Assembly: GCA_016712345.1 (NCBI GenBank)
Contig: JADJRH010000001.1
Location: 4,646,001-4,710,000, forward strand
From: Polyangiaceae bacterium
Lineage (GTDB): Bacteria; Myxococcota_A; Polyangia; Polyangiales; Polyangiaceae
Direction of reading: 5' to 3'
DNA: 64,000 nt
Part shown: positions 24,701 to 33,608 of the stretch, piece after piece
How positions within the stretch are numbered: the first letter of the stretch is position 1
Layout: each line of letters opens with the position of its first letter
Program-made: the position numbers and the translations under genes
Notes under the pieces: generated by a model
Databases searched by the model: none
The model's input: the letters and a program-made list of their open reading frames with translations, nothing else
Told to the model about the DNA's origin: nothing

Positions 24701-27194
24701 TGAAGTGATTTGCGCGCGTGAACACAACCTGGCCAATATCACCGTTGACCTGCCTCACAACAAGTTGGTGGTTGTAACTGGGCCATCGGGATCTGGAAAG
24801 AGCACGCTGGCTTTTGACGTTGTGTTTGCCGAAGGGCAGCGGCGTTTTCTGGAGACCCTTACCCCCTACGCTCGGCAGTTTCTACCCACTCTCCCTCGAC
24901 CGGATGTCGATCGGGTTTCAGGTGTGCCGCCGTCAATTGCGCTTGAACAACGCACAACGCGCGCGGGCTCGTCTTCAACGGTTTCCACCGTCACCGAAGT
25001 GGCTCATTATCTGAGGCTTCTCTATGCCAAAGTGGGTGATGCCTATTGTCCAAAGTGTGATGTTCCCATTGCTGCCCGGAGCGCAGAAGAAACGTACAGG
25101 GCGCTCAAATCGGTTGAAGGCGACGCTCTGCTTCTCGCTCCCGCCGTTGTTGCTCGCAAAGGAACCTACCTCGACGTTTTCACAGCCGCCGCCCGAGCTG
25201 GAATGACGCGCGCCTTTGCCGACGGGGTAGAATGTGACACCGACAAACCTCCCCGGCTCGACAAGCGCAAAGAACACTCCATTGACTTGGTTGTCTACCA
25301 AGGCTCGTTTTCCAACCTTGACAAGGTGTTATTTGACCGAGCGATCGCATTTGGAAAAGGCAGTGTTAAAGTGCGCAGATCGCCTTCAAAAAAGGCAAAA
25401 TCGGCCACGTTACAAGACGAGTTATACTCCACCACCCGCACCTGTCCCCGGTGTGGAATGGGCGTGCCAGAACTCGACCCAAGGTGGTTTTCATTCAACA
25501 CAAAACAGGGTCGATGTGAAGCATGTGAAGGTACAGGAATTGAAGGCGGGTCTGAAGGCGACACCGAAGGTACGGGCCCCGCATGTTCCAAGTGTCAGGG
25601 ATCGCGTCTCTCCCCATTGCCCCGTTCGGTGCGCCTTTCAGGTGAACGGTATCACGAGGTGTCAAACCGCTCGGTTGCAGACGCGGCCAAATGGGCGGCC
25701 ATGCTTGCTTTTAGCGGAAACGCAGCCAAAATAGCAGAAGCTCCCCACGCGGAGCTGCTCCGCCGGCTCAACTTTATTGTCGATGTAGGGCTCGGTTATT
25801 TGAGTCTCGACAGGCGGGCGGCCACACTTTCAGGTGGGGAGATGCAACGCCTCCGGCTTGCGGCTCAACTTGGAAGCGGGTTGACAGGCGCTCTCTACGT
25901 TCTTGACGAACCTACCATCGGCCTCCATCCGCGCGATACTCGTTTGCTTCTCACCAACCTTCGAAAACTGGTGGAAATGGGCTCCACGGTGCTCATGGTG
26001 GAACACGACGCCGACACCATTCGGGCCGCGGATCACTTGATCGATCTCGGTCCCACCGGTGGTCGAGGCGGGGGTAGAATTATCGCCGCCGGAGAGCCTT
26101 CCATTGTTCTTGCCAATCCCAACTCACCCACGGCGCGCGCTCTTGAAGCTGAACATGCCATTATCCAGCGACGGAAACAACTTGGACCCGCCGCCGACGC
26201 GATTGAACTTGTGGGCGGCCGCGCCCACAACCTGAAAGGCGAAAAAGTCACCATCCCCGAGGGAAGGTTAACCGTTGTTGCGGGAGTGAGCGGCTCGGGC
26301 AAAAGTACACTTGTCAGACACGTTTTATACCCGGCGGCGCGAAAGCTTCTCAAAATGGAAGGCCCCGAGCCCGGCGCATTTGACAGCCTCAAACTACCCA
26401 AGAGCATTGGGCGGGCGCTCGCCGTGGACCAATCTCCCATTGGTAGAACTCCCCGCTCTGTACCGGCCACATTCCTTGGCATTTGGGATGAAATTCGACG
26501 CCTCTTTGCCGTTTCGCCCGACGCTCAAGTGCGCGGGTTTACCAACGCCCGATTTTCATTTAACACCCCCCACGGTGGAAGATGCACCGCGTGTGACGGG
26601 CAGGGTGTTGTTTCTCACGAAATGTCTTTTTTGCCCGACGCAACAACCGTGTGTGAAGCCTGCGGAGGCAGCCGATTTGACCCTGCCACGCTTGACATCA
26701 AATATTTGGGATTATCGATTGGTCAGGTGCTTCACCTTACCATTGAAGAAGCGGTCAACGTTTTTTCTTCCCACCCTAAAATTCGCGATCTCCTCGCTAC
26801 AATGCGGGATTTGGGGCTTGGGTATCTTCAGCTCGGTCAGGGGTCACATACCCTTTCAGGCGGTGAAGCGCAGCGCCTCAAACTCGCCACTGAACTCACC
26901 ACCAACGTGCGCGGAAAACGCTCCCTCTACGTGCTTGATGAACCTACCACCGGCCTCCACCTGGCCGACGTTGCGCGCCTGATTGACGTGCTCGACAAGT
27001 TGGTTCAACGGGGAGACACCCTCGTTGTCATCGAGCATCATCCCGCAGTGATCGCGTGCGCCGACCACGTGTTGGAACTGGGGCCTGAAGGCGGGGCCCA
27101 AGGCGGCCGCGTTGTGGCCGAAGGCCCGCCCAAAGAAGTTGCCAAGAAAAAAACAGCCACCGGATTGGTACTCAAAGAACTCCTTCGAAGTTAA
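21789..27194 (+). CDS. uvrA: Tandem (double-length) excinuclease ABC subunit A
   Basis: Damage-recognition ATPase of nucleotide excision repair, 1801 residues, twice the usual length. It is two complete UvrA units joined by a Lys/Ala/Ser-rich linker at about 925-960. Four Walker A motifs lie near residues 31 (GVSGSGKSS), 620 (GASGSGKST), 997 (GPSGSGKST) and 1497 (GVSGSGKST). Four LSGGE(A/M)QR signatures and four DEP(T/S) Walker B motifs follow. Zinc-binding CxxC modules are present in both halves (CPTC, CPSC, CPAC; CPKC, CPRC, CEAC). The second half starts a new UvrA N-terminus (EVICAREHNLANITVDLPH). Chlamydial UvrA is a known case of such duplication. Confidence 0.95.
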   Translation: MHNLHLVGARTHNLKNVSLDLTPGELVGIAGVSGSGKSSLALDTLYSEGQRRFVESFSPYARQFLERLERPPMDELDPVAAGVAVDRRAPVKSSRSTVATMTDIEPYFSALFTREAVPICPTCNVAAVRTDAHGAAKRVGKDHAGRPATVAYRIPVDGPEAYLTVRDSLAQAGYRRLFLQGKTRDIDEVAPSEVLAGNATSIDVVIDRIKLDSKEDRRIGAAIEEAWRRAEGQAALFVQTQSGVERVSLVRGLVCPSCARSFDPPRAGLFSYQSPIGACPACRGFGRTIGIDWDKVFPDESRTLAAGAIRPWSGASTTWERKVLKKYCDKVNIPMDVPWGKLTEAQRRGVIEGEGSWYGGKFPGVRKWFEWLETRTYKMHVRVLLARYRAYDICQTCSGKRLSNDSLMYRVGGLDLAAWHTLELRNARASLAEVNPTTGQGAMARAELMERLSYLERVGLGYLTLDRQARTLSGGEAQRVSLTSALGTSLTGALFVLDEPTVGLHVSDIPPLIDAMRELARRGNVVLVIEHEPVVLKACDRIIELGPGAGKNGGNLVYDGSITNAAGRTDLAVGRALFRPPPRDRTKREAERHIGVVGASANNLRDVTVNIPLDMVVAITGASGSGKSTLVDDILYRTLARARGYRDIEAPGKHTRVEGTAAILSVSLVDQAPLGRTSRGNPATYTGAWDRIRQLLAMRAKEQNLDYSAAHFSFNVAGGRCEACSGEGFETIEMQFLADVALTCASCQGRRFRDEVLEVKINGRSVSDILAMTVDEALSLFASDKTVVRTLGPAKRLGLGYLALGQPLSTLSGGEAQRLKLARALSEPQPNSLVILDEPSAGLHADEVEYVNDALDSLVKMGASVIVVDHDLDIVGAADWVIDLGPGAGTEGGKVVAEGTPEEVARSSGRTGQALAGWFARGTLSKKSTQPAESGAAGTKKKKGSVKSEGKSAGAPTPVLPVKVTEFPRAIEVICAREHNLANITVDLPHNKLVVVTGPSGSGKSTLAFDVVFAEGQRRFLETLTPYARQFLPTLPRPDVDRVSGVPPSIALEQRTTRAGSSSTVSTVTEVAHYLRLLYAKVGDAYCPKCDVPIAARSAEETYRALKSVEGDALLLAPAVVARKGTYLDVFTAAARAGMTRAFADGVECDTDKPPRLDKRKEHSIDLVVYQGSFSNLDKVLFDRAIAFGKGSVKVRRSPSKKAKSATLQDELYSTTRTCPRCGMGVPELDPRWFSFNTKQGRCEACEGTGIEGGSEGDTEGTGPACSKCQGSRLSPLPRSVRLSGERYHEVSNRSVADAAKWAAMLAFSGNAAKIAEAPHAELLRRLNFIVDVGLGYLSLDRRAATLSGGEMQRLRLAAQLGSGLTGALYVLDEPTIGLHPRDTRLLLTNLRKLVEMGSTVLMVEHDADTIRAADHLIDLGPTGGRGGGRIIAAGEPSIVLANPNSPTARALEAEHAIIQRRKQLGPAADAIELVGGRAHNLKGEKVTIPEGRLTVVAGVSGSGKSTLVRHVLYPAARKLLKMEGPEPGAFDSLKLPKSIGRALAVDQSPIGRTPRSVPATFLGIWDEIRRLFAVSPDAQVRGFTNARFSFNTPHGGRCTACDGQGVVSHEMSFLPDATTVCEACGGSRFDPATLDIKYLGLSIGQVLHLTIEEAVNVFSSHPKIRDLLATMRDLGLGYLQLGQGSHTLSGGEAQRLKLATELTTNVRGKRSLYVLDEPTTGLHLADVARLIDVLDKLVQRGDTLVVIEHHPAVIACADHVLELGPEGGAQGGRVVAEGPPKEVAKKKTATGLVLKELLRS

Positions 27195-27351
27195 CCTACC
27201 CCGTTCAATCACGGTCCGCGCAGCCCGCTTTTATAGGCAGTGTTTCCCCTTCACTGATGCGCGTCCAACCTTGCCCTTCCACTCTGCGCGATGACTGTGC
27301 TACCGTCACCGGGACGCATTCTTCGCCGTTCTCCAATAAAAGCGAGCCACC

Positions 27352-28947
27352 ATGAGCCATCTCCCGAGCAGAGGCGAGATTCTCGCTGACAAATACCAAG
27401 TGGAGGAAGTTCTCGGTGCGGGCGGAATGGGGGTTGTGGTTGCTGCTCGCCACACTGTTTTGCGGCAACGGGTCGCCCTCAAGTTCTTACTGCCTGCCGC
27501 AGTCCAGCTTCCAGGCGCGGCTGCCCGCTTCTTGCGCGAGGCCCAAGCCGCCGCTGCCATTCAGAGCGAGCATGTGGCCCGAGTGCTCGACGTTGGGACG
27601 CTGCAAAAAACCGGTGCCCCGTACATGGTCATGGAATACCTGTCGGGAGTCGATCTTGCGCGGCACCTCGCTGCGACAGGGCCTCTACCCATTTCCGATG
27701 CCGTGGATTTTACACTACAGGCGTGCGAAGCCCTCGCTGAAGCCCACGCGCTGGGTATTGTTCACCGCGACCTAAAACCTGCCAACTTGTTTCTAACCCG
27801 CCGCGCTGAAGGTTCACCCTTGGTAAAAGTCCTTGATTTCGGGCTGTCTAAAATGCGGCCCGTAGAGGCCGCAACAGGAGCAAGCCTGACGGCACCCGAC
27901 GTGGTGATCGGATCACCCCACTACATGTCGCCGGAGCAAGTTCGCAGCCTCAAACAAGTGGATGCTCGGACCGATATTTGGTCACTGGGAGTGATTCTAT
28001 ACGAACTTTTAACGGCTAAACGTCCTTTTGAGGGTCCATCTGTTACCGCTGTTTGTGCTGCGGTGGTAGCCGATCGGGTGGTATCTCCCGCGCGGTTGCG
28101 GGCGGATCTGCCATCCGCTCTCGACGCGCTGGTCTTGGCTTGTATTGAAAAGGATGTGGGGAGTCGACTTCAAACCGTGGGTCAGCTTGCCACCGGACTT
28201 GCGCCGTTCGCCTCCAAACAAGTTCTACCTTTGGTTGAGCGGATTGCGCGCTTGTCGAGTGTGGGCCTGATACCCATTGACAATAGTGCTGCGCGTCCGC
28301 CAACCCCGCAGTTACCCCCGGTTCAACAGCAACAAGCCGATGCGGGTGTGCCAAGCCGGGTTGACGTTTCTACCCCGCCGGTTTCAGTGCTCCGACCTCC
28401 CCTCGAACGCACGACCCCCCTCGAATCGGCGGGTCTACCAGGTTCAGATCACACCGTTCGAGGTGCAGCTGCAGAGGGTGTCAGCTCGGTATTCGAGCGT
28501 TCGCGCCAGCAAGAGGGAACAACAGGCCCAATGGAATGGGCGGGTGGCTTAACGGTTCGTTTGGGTAGAAAACCTTGGGCGTGGGTTGTTGGGATTGTGC
28601 TGGCCTTACTTCTTGGCTCATTCGTCTTGATCGTTGTATTGATGCGGGGACAAAACGACGGCGCCCCAGCGGCGGCCAACGCCACGTCAAATCCGGTGTA
28701 CCCTTCCGCGGTGCAGACAGTTGCGAGCACCGCGTCGTCAGTCACCCGTGACGCGGAGAATCCCACTCCAAATCCACTTGGGTCACCGGGCGAAGTTCCC
28801 ACCTCGCCTACGGCAAGTCCGCTTGCGCCGGTAGTACAAGCGCTGGGAACATCCTTGCCTACCCAAACCCATTCAGCATCAACTTCCCGCCCCGCGCCGC
28901 CGACGTCGACTACAAAGAAAACCAACCCTCTCGACAGGAAAGATTAG
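27352..28947 (+). CDS. Ser/Thr protein kinase with C-terminal membrane helix
   Basis: Hanks-type kinase of 531 residues. The kinase domain spans about 12-280: LGAGGMGVVVAAR (Gly loop), VALKFLL (beta-3 Lys), IVHRDLKPANLFLT (about 137), VLDFGLSK, and SPHYMSPEQ. A Pro-rich juxtamembrane stretch leads to one membrane helix at about 406-430 (WVVGIVLALLLGSFVLIVVLM) and a short Thr/Pro-rich outer tail. All catalytic residues are present. The next gene, 3 nt downstream, encodes an exported protein and is probably its functional partner. Confidence 0.92.
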   Translation: MSHLPSRGEILADKYQVEEVLGAGGMGVVVAARHTVLRQRVALKFLLPAAVQLPGAAARFLREAQAAAAIQSEHVARVLDVGTLQKTGAPYMVMEYLSGVDLARHLAATGPLPISDAVDFTLQACEALAEAHALGIVHRDLKPANLFLTRRAEGSPLVKVLDFGLSKMRPVEAATGASLTAPDVVIGSPHYMSPEQVRSLKQVDARTDIWSLGVILYELLTAKRPFEGPSVTAVCAAVVADRVVSPARLRADLPSALDALVLACIEKDVGSRLQTVGQLATGLAPFASKQVLPLVERIARLSSVGLIPIDNSAARPPTPQLPPVQQQQADAGVPSRVDVSTPPVSVLRPPLERTTPLESAGLPGSDHTVRGAAAEGVSSVFERSRQQEGTTGPMEWAGGLTVRLGRKPWAWVVGIVLALLLGSFVLIVVLMRGQNDGAPAAANATSNPVYPSAVQTVASTASSVTRDAENPTPNPLGSPGEVPTSPTASPLAPVVQALGTSLPTQTHSASTSRPAPPTSTTKKTNPLDRKD

Positions 28948-28950
28948 GCC

Positions 28951-29976
28951 ATGCGACTGCGCCCTTTCGCCCTTGTCCTTGCGGTCTCCGCGAGCGTGAC
29001 GCTACCGGTTTTTGCGGTGCCTCCCGACACGCAACGGAAGGCTGACGAGATGTTTCAAATGGGTAGAGAACTCATGGGGCGAAATGAGTTTCGTAAGGCT
29101 CTTGACGTATTGAGGGAGAGTCAACAGATCGAACCGACGCGGGGCAAACTTCTCAACATAGCGGTCTGTGAAGAGCACTTGGGATTGGTCGCGAGCGCTT
29201 TGGCCCATATTCGTGAAGTCGACCCGCAAATCCCGGCGGGCGATGATCGCCGCCCGATCGTGGATGGCTATCTCAAGACGCTGCCGCCCCGCATTCCACA
29301 TCTGCAACTTTTGTCATCCTCGGTCCTGCCGGAAGGCACTCAAGTTTTGGTGGACGACACCGACGTCCCACTCGCCAAGATCGGCACGGATCTACCCATG
29401 GATGCGGGCGTACACTCCGTTATCGTCAAAGCTCCCGGCAGGTCTAATGCCGCGTTTCAACTAACTCTGGAGGAGGGGAAAAAGACAACCTTCAAGATAC
29501 ACGAAGGTGTGGAATTAGGTGTTCAATCATCGGCAGCAACAACCAAACCCGCTGCGGAGACGGATGCGAAAGAGGCATCCCCTGCCCGCAGTTTTGTTCC
29601 TGCGGTCGCCCTTGGCGTTGTTGGCCTTGCTGGTATTGGCGCCGGTATCGGTTTCGTTGCCGGCCGTGAGGGTCAGTATAACGAGGCAAAACAGATGAAC
29701 TCATCCCTGATAAGCGAGGGCAAATATTGCAACCCCAGCCAATCCAACTTTGATCCCAACGGGTGTTCTCGCCTATCAAATCTAACCTCCACAACTGACG
29801 CGTTTGGGACCGCCGCCATTGTGAGTTTCGTCGTGGGGGCTTTGGCCGGCGCTTCCGCGGCGGTGTACCTGGCATGGCCTTCAAATGGGCCTCAAAAGCA
29901 GCAAGCAGCTCGAGTCAGCGCCATCCCGTTTGTGACGGTTCACGAGCAGGGGCTTTCAATTCAGGGATATTTTTGA
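28951..29976 (+). CDS. Exported PEGA/TPR-like protein paired with kinase
   Basis: A 341-residue protein with a cleavable signal (LRPFALVLAVSASVTLPVFA), then a helical TPR-like segment (ADEMFQMGRELMGRNEFRKA and NIAVCEEHLGLVASAL), then a beta domain of PEGA character (EGTQVLVDDTDVPL, MDAGVHSVIVKAPG). Two Gly/Ala-rich membrane helices follow at about 215-232 and 290-312. Such proteins often sit beside kinases in Polyangiales-like genomes, but their function is unknown. The 3-nt gap to the kinase implies co-translation. Confidence 0.75.
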   Translation: MRLRPFALVLAVSASVTLPVFAVPPDTQRKADEMFQMGRELMGRNEFRKALDVLRESQQIEPTRGKLLNIAVCEEHLGLVASALAHIREVDPQIPAGDDRRPIVDGYLKTLPPRIPHLQLLSSSVLPEGTQVLVDDTDVPLAKIGTDLPMDAGVHSVIVKAPGRSNAAFQLTLEEGKKTTFKIHEGVELGVQSSAATTKPAAETDAKEASPARSFVPAVALGVVGLAGIGAGIGFVAGREGQYNEAKQMNSSLISEGKYCNPSQSNFDPNGCSRLSNLTSTTDAFGTAAIVSFVVGALAGASAAVYLAWPSNGPQKQQAARVSAIPFVTVHEQGLSIQGYF

Positions 29977-30088
29977 GTTTCACCTGACTATTCCTGTTGA
30001 ACGAAGCAGAGGTTTCAGGGAGGGGGAAATCGGGCCTGGTTTCGTTGTTGACCCGAAGCATAGGGACCGAATACGCTGGATTGGTGAG

Positions 30089-31690
30089 GTGCTTCCGGTG
30101 GAACTCAGCAATCGGTGGAAGTGGAATACACGGCAAGTCGAAACTTGGGTAACATACCCGGTCCTGACAGCTCTGGTTCTTATCAGCTTGCAAGGCTGCA
30201 ACGACGCATCGTCCAATTGTGAGCTGAACTTAACGTGCTCCGTTGGAGCCTCTGAGGGGGGCAGCTCCACCGCTACAACCGGTGAAAGCACCAGCTCTTC
30301 AACAACGTCGGTTGCCGCCCAGTGTGTTCCCAGTCAAGTCACCTCCGCGGTAGAAAACTCGTGCGGCGTGTTTGTTTCCTACGCTGGAGACGACATGACG
30401 GGTGATGGAACCAAAGAAAAGCCGTTTGCAACGTTTACCAAGGCAATGACAAAGGGAACAAGTGTGTACGCTTGCGCCGACGCGGCCAAAGTGTACGCAG
30501 AAGCCGTGGTGGTAGGCCAGGCGGGCATTTTCATGTTCGGTGGACTCAATTGTGACACATGGACCTATTCGCCCGATACAAAGTCCACCGTTGAAGGGCC
30601 CAAAGGGGAGGTTCCACTCAAAATCAGCGGTGATGGAACACTGACGATCGAAGACTTTTCGATCAAAGCGCAAGACGCTCCCGAGATTGGAGCGGGAACG
30701 TTTTCAGAGGGTAGATCTTCCGTTGCCGTTGTGGCCGAGGGCGGCACAAGCTTGGACATGGCGCGGTGCGATCTGACGGCTGGAAATGGCAGCGCGGGCG
30801 CGCCGGGTGAACCTCCAATGGGAACGGGTACACAAGGGCCGGATGGGATGAACGGAGCCGATGGATGCATCAACGGAACAACTACTGTGGGAGCGGACGG
30901 CGGTCAAAACACTTGCGACCTAATTGACGCGTCCGGTGGGCTGGGTGGTAGCGGTACCAAAAACGCTTCGGGAGGCGCGGGAGGGCAAGGGCAACCTGCC
31001 GGTGCCACCGCCGCAGGCGGTCTCGGTCAAACGTCGCAGATCACATGCGACACCGGTGGAAACGGTGGTAACGGCCTTGTCGGCCTACCCGGTGACCCCG
31101 GCAAAGGTGCACCCGACAACCTGCCCGGCAGTTTGACGGTTTCAGGAATTGCCGGACCCCGCGGCATGGATGGTGCGCCCGGTCAAGTGGGTCAGGGCGG
31201 TGGAGGAGGCGGCGGCGCCAAACAGTGCACAAACATTGCGAATGCCGGTCCCAGCGGCGGAGGCGGTGGAGCCGGCGGCTGCGGTGGAGCCGGTGGAAAA
31301 GGTGGTTATGCGGGTGGAGCTTCCATTGGGATCGTCAGCTTGAGCGCCACCCTCCAATTCGAAAATGTCAAAATCATCGTTGCCGCAGGTGGCAGCGGCG
31401 GCGGTGGAGCGTCGGGTCAAGAAGGTGGGCCCGGTGGAAAAGGTGGAAATCCTGGGACGGGAGATGCTTCTGCCATTGCTTGCAAAGGTGGCAATGGTGG
31501 AGCCGGTGGCGCAGGTGGAAGGGGAGGCGGCGGGCGGGGAGGGCACGCTGTTGGAATCGCCCATACCGGATCCGAACCTCCCATTGCGGGCGTCACCTTC
31601 ACCTCAGGCTGGCCCGGCGCAGGAGGTCTCGGGCAAGGATCTGAAGGACATGGTAGCCTTGGGTTGGTGCAAAACGTTTTGGTTTTTTGA
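30089..31690 (+). CDS. Collagen-like Gly-rich lipoprotein
   Basis: A 533-residue surface lipoprotein. The signal TYPVLTALVLISLQGC ends in a lipobox, then comes a Ser/Thr linker and a region (GVFVSYAGDDMTGDGTKEKP) resembling DUF1565-type beta-helix starts. From about residue 230 to the end it is dominated by Gly: collagen-like GAPGEPPMG, GLPGDPGKG, GAPGQVGQG, and GGxGG runs such as GGGGAGGCGGAGGKGGYAGG. Low-complexity Gly-rich C-termini are typical of secreted myxobacterial proteins; adhesion or matrix function is speculative. The start is GTG 30089. A shift in codon use is natural for such a repeat-rich stretch. Confidence 0.75.
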   Translation: MLPVELSNRWKWNTRQVETWVTYPVLTALVLISLQGCNDASSNCELNLTCSVGASEGGSSTATTGESTSSSTTSVAAQCVPSQVTSAVENSCGVFVSYAGDDMTGDGTKEKPFATFTKAMTKGTSVYACADAAKVYAEAVVVGQAGIFMFGGLNCDTWTYSPDTKSTVEGPKGEVPLKISGDGTLTIEDFSIKAQDAPEIGAGTFSEGRSSVAVVAEGGTSLDMARCDLTAGNGSAGAPGEPPMGTGTQGPDGMNGADGCINGTTTVGADGGQNTCDLIDASGGLGGSGTKNASGGAGGQGQPAGATAAGGLGQTSQITCDTGGNGGNGLVGLPGDPGKGAPDNLPGSLTVSGIAGPRGMDGAPGQVGQGGGGGGGAKQCTNIANAGPSGGGGGAGGCGGAGGKGGYAGGASIGIVSLSATLQFENVKIIVAAGGSGGGGASGQEGGPGGKGGNPGTGDASAIACKGGNGGAGGAGGRGGGGRGGHAVGIAHTGSEPPIAGVTFTSGWPGAGGLGQGSEGHGSLGLVQNVLVF

Positions 31691-31728
31691 ATGAACCTAC
31701 CCAGGTTGCCATTTCTGACTATTTATAC

Positions 31729-31757
31729 TTGACACTGCGCAAAAGTATCAGTATAAC
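31729..31757 (+). promoter_or_regulatory. Strong sigma70-type promoter
   Basis: TTGACA at 31729-31734 and TATAAC at 31752-31757 are separated by exactly 17 nt, close to the optimal housekeeping promoter. The predicted start point lies only a few nucleotides before ATG 31770, so the transcript would be nearly leaderless. It drives the Rpn-family remnant. Confidence 0.65.
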
Positions 31758-31769
31758 GCTACCCCATTT

Positions 31770-32628
31770 ATGGGTAAGAAAAAATCACCCCGGGGAGGGG
31801 CAGATTGGGCGGGTGCACGAGACAAAGTGAGTGCTCCTCACAATAGCTTTTTTGCCTATGTTTTTGGGCAAAAACGGCACGCCGTGGGGTTGCTAAAGGC
31901 CATTTTGCCTTCAGCGTTGACAGAGCGGCTTGACTGGGATGCTCTTCAACGAGAACCTGTGAGCTACGTGGATGCTCGGCTTCGGTGGCTCCACTCTGAC
32001 CTCGTGTTCTCCGTTACGCTTTCAGGCACCGGTCAGCGCGTGCTCATTTACATTCTTGTGGAGCATCAGCGAAGGGTTGATCGGCTAATGGCGTATAGAC
32101 TGTTGAGGTACCTTACGCGCGTTTGGGGAGGCGGCCTCAGTTGTAGATGAGATGCTGACAACGCTTGGTCGAGTTGCGTTGTGGGCAATGGAGGTGGCCA
32201 ACGACGACGATCGAGTGCTCGCAGAAATAGGTCGGCTCACCGCTTTGCTTTCAGAAATAACAAATCAACCCGACAGCGTTGCTGCGCTTGGAGCGCTTTT
32301 GAGGTATATTCTGGCAACCCATGAGCGACTTGATAGAAGTGTACTCAAGACGGCGTTATCCAGCGCGCTGGAGCCGCCGATAGGAGATCAGGTTGTGACT
32401 GTGTACGAACAGCTCATCATGGAGGGGCGAGCCACCATGCTTCTTGACTTGCTTGCGGCCAAGTTTGGCCCAATTCCCGCGGCCTCGAAAGACCGTGTAC
32501 AAAACGCCTCCAACCAAGAATTGGTGGCGTGGGGAGTGCGGGTGCTGACGGCGACAACGCTCGATGAAGTGTTTGTTGCGGTTCCTACCCGTCGCCGCGC
32601 AAAGAAAAACACACGCTCGGCCGGGTAA
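31770..32628 (+). pseudogene. Rpn-family nuclease/putative transposase remnant
   Basis: Two fragments of one gene. The first (31770-32150) starts NSFFAYVFGQKRHAVGLLKA and includes the PD-(D/E)xK-type core LRWLHSDLVFSVTL with ILVEHQRR. This is the N-terminal half of Rpn (recombination-promoting nuclease, PF04754/Transposase_31-like) proteins. The second (32152-32628, another frame) begins LTTLGRVALWAMEVA and has the family's C-terminal EQLIMEGRATMLLDLL and LDEVF region. The central part, perhaps 50-100 residues, is missing and the frame is broken. It therefore looks like a decayed copy after an internal deletion. Confidence 0.75.
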
Positions 32629-32876
32629 GTTTTGTCGCGCCGCTGCGAATTGGCGCGGCGGGGCGGCGCTCAACTTTTTGACGCTTGGCGGGTGGGTTGG
32701 CAGTTTTGAGGGCGGGTTTGTGGAGATTGTGTGCAAGGGGAAGCGGACGGCCGATTGGCGCGTCTTTGGCATAAATGGGCACGAAACCCAACGGTAAACC
32801 CAGCTTCGTGTTGCTTGTGTTGGCGCTCATCGCCGGGTGCGTTTCGTGCGCCCCACCCGCACACCCAGGAGATCGT

Positions 32877-33608
32877 ATGGAAATCGCCCTGCTATTTGTC
32901 GTGTTCGTGGCGGCTGTTCCTGTTGTTCTCACCCTTCTCGCGATTTTTGCTCCCGCCGAACATGCCGCCTGGGGTCGTCGCGTGGCTCATCGGCTGATTC
33001 CAACCAACGGACCTTACCGCGGCAAGACAGAAGTGGAGCTTGCCACCCAGTCTGAACCTCGGGTTGTACGCGCCGCATCCATTCTCACGGCCCTCCTCGG
33101 TGGGATGATTGTGCCGGGAGGTCTCGCAGCGCTGGTTGGCTTTTTCTTTCTCCTTGTTTCGTTGGAGAAAGACTCAATCAACTCGGACACCGATCGCGTG
33201 TTGGTCTGGTTGGCGGTGTCATCGTTTTCAGGGTTGGCGGTGTCCTTTCGTTGTCTGCGTCTGTTCAATGCCATGGTGAGCAACGCGGACGACGCACCCA
33301 AACGCATGCGAAGCCTGGCAACGCACTCTGGAATTCATAACCTGCTCCTGGTGATTTTATACACCTGGTATGCGTTCTCCTCGTCCGCTGAAACCGGCAT
33401 TGTAGCAATGGGAACCTACCCACTTGTGTCTCTTATTCACGTTAGCCTTCTCCTGCTCGCCGCGCGCGCAATCGACGCTCGTCGCGAGGCTCACGCAGAA
33501 GCTCTGGAACTCGCCGAAAAGCAGGGTGTATCGCTTCCGCCTCTACTGCCCCACGATGTTCAGGTTGAAGAGCACCAACCCATTCGCATCCCCATTGTGT
33601 CCCAATAA
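32877..33608 (+). CDS. Membrane protein, unknown function
   Basis: About 243 residues with roughly five or six membrane helices, including EIALLFVVFVAAVPVVLTLL, ILTALLGGMIVPGGLAALVG, LVWLAVSSFSGLAVSF and a C-terminal pair, and a soluble Glu/Pro-rich tail. No family is recognised. ATG 32877 is chosen because AGGAG lies 5 nt upstream. An in-frame ATG at 32775 would add a segment that itself looks like a lipoprotein signal (FVLLVLALIAGCVSC), so a longer, dual-topology product cannot be excluded. Confidence 0.65.
   Translation: MEIALLFVVFVAAVPVVLTLLAIFAPAEHAAWGRRVAHRLIPTNGPYRGKTEVELATQSEPRVVRAASILTALLGGMIVPGGLAALVGFFFLLVSLEKDSINSDTDRVLVWLAVSSFSGLAVSFRCLRLFNAMVSNADDAPKRMRSLATHSGIHNLLLVILYTWYAFSSSAETGIVAMGTYPLVSLIHVSLLLLAARAIDARREAHAEALELAEKQGVSLPPLLPHDVQVEEHQPIRIPIVSQ

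Noticed and set aside
31666..31690. Terminator at the end of the collagen-like gene (CAAAACGTTTTG then T run)
   Set aside because: The palindrome has no loop, is AT-rich and overlaps the coding end; the T run is part of the last codons.
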